DNA of 6,856 bases, taken from positions 1 to 6,856 of the forward strand of contig CBDTTM010000135.1 of assembly GCA_965363355.1 (NCBI GenBank), written 5' to 3'. The stretch's first letter is position 1; each line of letters begins with the position of its first letter. The translations under genes were made by a program, and so were the position numbers. The notes below the pieces were generated by a model. The model was not told the DNA's origin, ran no database searches, and saw nothing but the letters and a program-made list of their open reading frames with translations. The stretch is from CBDTTM01 sp965363355. GTDB taxonomy: Bacteria > Bacillota > Negativicutes > Selenomonadales > Selenomonadaceae. Of the stretch, positions 5,777 through 6,856 are shown piece by piece.

Positions 5777-6856
5777 ATGCATAGTTTTGAGATGCAATTG
5801 GGAGGCCGTTCTTTCGTTATTGAAAGTGGCAAGATGGCAAAACAGGCAAATGGATCTGTTTTGGTTCGTTATGGTGATACTGTGGTTTTGGTTGCGGCGA
5901 CAGCGTCGGCAGCACCGAGAGAAGGCGTGGATTTTTTTCCGCTCACCGTTGATTATGAAGAAAAATTATATTCTGTAGGGAAAATCCCTGGTGGTTTTAT
6001 AAAAAGAGAAGGACGTCCAAGTGAATCGGCCATTTTGCATAGCCGTATGATCGATCGTCCAATTCGTCCGTTGTTTCCAGAAGGTTTCCGTAATGATGTG
6101 CAGATTGTAGCAACTGTTTTATCGGTTGATCAGGATAATCCTCCAGAAATAGCTGGTATGATTGGTGCATCTTGTGCACTATGTGTATCGGATATTCCGT
6201 TCAATGGCCCGATTGCTGGTGTTCATGTCGGACGTGTCGATGGTCAATTCATCGTTAATCCGACGGTTGAACAAAAGAAAGTATCTGAACTTAATTTGAC
6301 CATTGCTGGATCTTATGATGCGGTTATGATGGTAGAAGCTGCTGCAAATGAATTGCCAGAAGAAGTGATCTTGGAAGCTATTTTGTTTGGCCATGAAGAA
6401 ATCAAAAAAATTGTTGCATTCCAAAGAGATATTGCTGTAGCTTGCGGTAAAGAAAAACGCGAAGTGAAGCTTTTCTCCGTTCCAGAAGAACTGGATGCGG
6501 CTATTAGAGCCTTTGCAACAGAAGATCTCGATAAAGCCATGAGAAATCCGGATAAATTGCTTCGTGATGAGCATATATCTACGGTAAAGGCTGCTGCTTT
6601 AGAACATTTCTTAGAAGAGTACCCTGAAAATGCAAAAGAAATTCAATATGATTTGCACAAAATCGTAAAAGAACTCGTGCGTAAGATGATTACCCATGAA
6701 AAGATTCGCCCGGATGGTCGTGGTGTTGAAGAAGTCCGCCCTGTAAGCTGCGAAGTTGGCATTTTGCCTCGTACGCACGGTTCTGGACTCTTTACTCGTG
6801 GACAGACACAAATCCTCACGATCACTACATTGGGTTCATTAGGCGATGAACAGATC
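5777..6856 (+). CDS. pnp: Polyribonucleotide nucleotidyltransferase (PNPase), 3' truncated by window end
   Basis: Phosphorolytic 3'-5' exoribonuclease that degrades mRNA to nucleoside diphosphates. The frame is open from ATG 5777 to the last base: 360 of roughly 700 expected residues. AGGAGG at 5764-5769 with 7-nt spacing sets the start. The first RNase PH-like domain (about 1-145) includes DFFPLTVDYEEK (52-63), the RNA-binding loop GGFIKREGRPSE (72-83), IDRPIRPLFPEGF (92-104) and AMIGAS-type sequence (126-132). The alpha-helical linker domain spans about 200-305, and the second, catalytic RNase PH domain begins with IRPDGRGVEEVRPVSCEVG (310-328) and HGSGLFTRGQTQ (334-345). The catalytic residues and the KH and S1 domains lie beyond the window. 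Following rpsO is a widely conserved order. Expression is likely by read-through past the rpsO terminator, with post-transcriptional control through the leader hairpin. Confidence 0.97.
   Translation, partial: MHSFEMQLGGRSFVIESGKMAKQANGSVLVRYGDTVVLVAATASAAPREGVDFFPLTVDYEEKLYSVGKIPGGFIKREGRPSESAILHSRMIDRPIRPLFPEGFRNDVQIVATVLSVDQDNPPEIAGMIGASCALCVSDIPFNGPIAGVHVGRVDGQFIVNPTVEQKKVSELNLTIAGSYDAVMMVEAAANELPEEVILEAILFGHEEIKKIVAFQRDIAVACGKEKREVKLFSVPEELDAAIRAFATEDLDKAMRNPDKLLRDEHISTVKAAALEHFLEEYPENAKEIQYDLHKIVKELVRKMITHEKIRPDGRGVEEVRPVSCEVGILPRTHGSGLFTRGQTQILTITTLGSLGDEQI

Noticed and set aside
5787..5978. 63-residue + strand open frame overlapping the start of pnp
   Set aside because: Out of frame with clear PNPase coding sequence from 5777, and no separate ribosome binding site.

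Overview
The window is a stretch of ordinary chromosomal housekeeping DNA with all genes on the + strand: 3' part of infB, then rbfA, nrnA, truB, ribF, rpsO and the 5' part of pnp. This is the distal half of the classic translation and RNA-processing operon found in Firmicutes (usually nusA-ylxR-ylxQ-infB-rbfA-nrnA-truB-ribF-rpsO-pnp). Placing nrnA between rbfA and truB, the moderate G+C, strong AGGAGG-type ribosome binding sites and the protein sequences suggest a Clostridia- or Negativicutes-like Firmicute. An Asn/Arg-rich low-complexity insert in IF2 leans me toward Negativicutes, but I cannot name a genus from sequence alone.

Layout: 1-2078 is IF2 lacking its true N-terminus. It opens with a disordered Asn/Thr/Ser/Arg tract of about 100 codons with no acidic residue, followed by the IF2_N domain, the G domain and the C-terminal domains. 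rbfA, nrnA and truB follow almost without gaps (21 nt, 3 nt, then an 8-nt overlap), so they are probably co-transcribed and partly translationally coupled. ribF follows truB after about 50 nt.

A new transcription unit appears to begin at the ribF/rpsO junction. There is a near-consensus promoter with an extended -10 (5240-5268), whose -35 lies in the last codons of ribF. It is followed by a structured leader of about 100 nt, rpsO, and a strong intrinsic terminator (5647-5671). No convincing separate promoter precedes pnp, so pnp is probably expressed by read-through. A long imperfect hairpin (5676-5739) fills the rpsO-pnp spacer and looks like a double-stranded processing or autoregulation element. 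pnp runs off the end of the window.

Functionally the genes cover initiation (IF2), 30S maturation (RbfA, S15), tRNA modification (TruB), flavin cofactor synthesis (RibF) and the two ends of RNA decay: PNPase shortens RNA and NrnA removes the remaining nanoRNAs. I found no mobile element, CRISPR array, tRNA, or undescribed multi-gene system. The observations most worth a second look are RNA-level: the putative S15 autoregulatory leader with a G-U/G-C helix motif and a possible loop-to-Shine-Dalgarno pseudoknot, the putative pnp leader hairpin, and the unusual IF2 N-terminal repeat.
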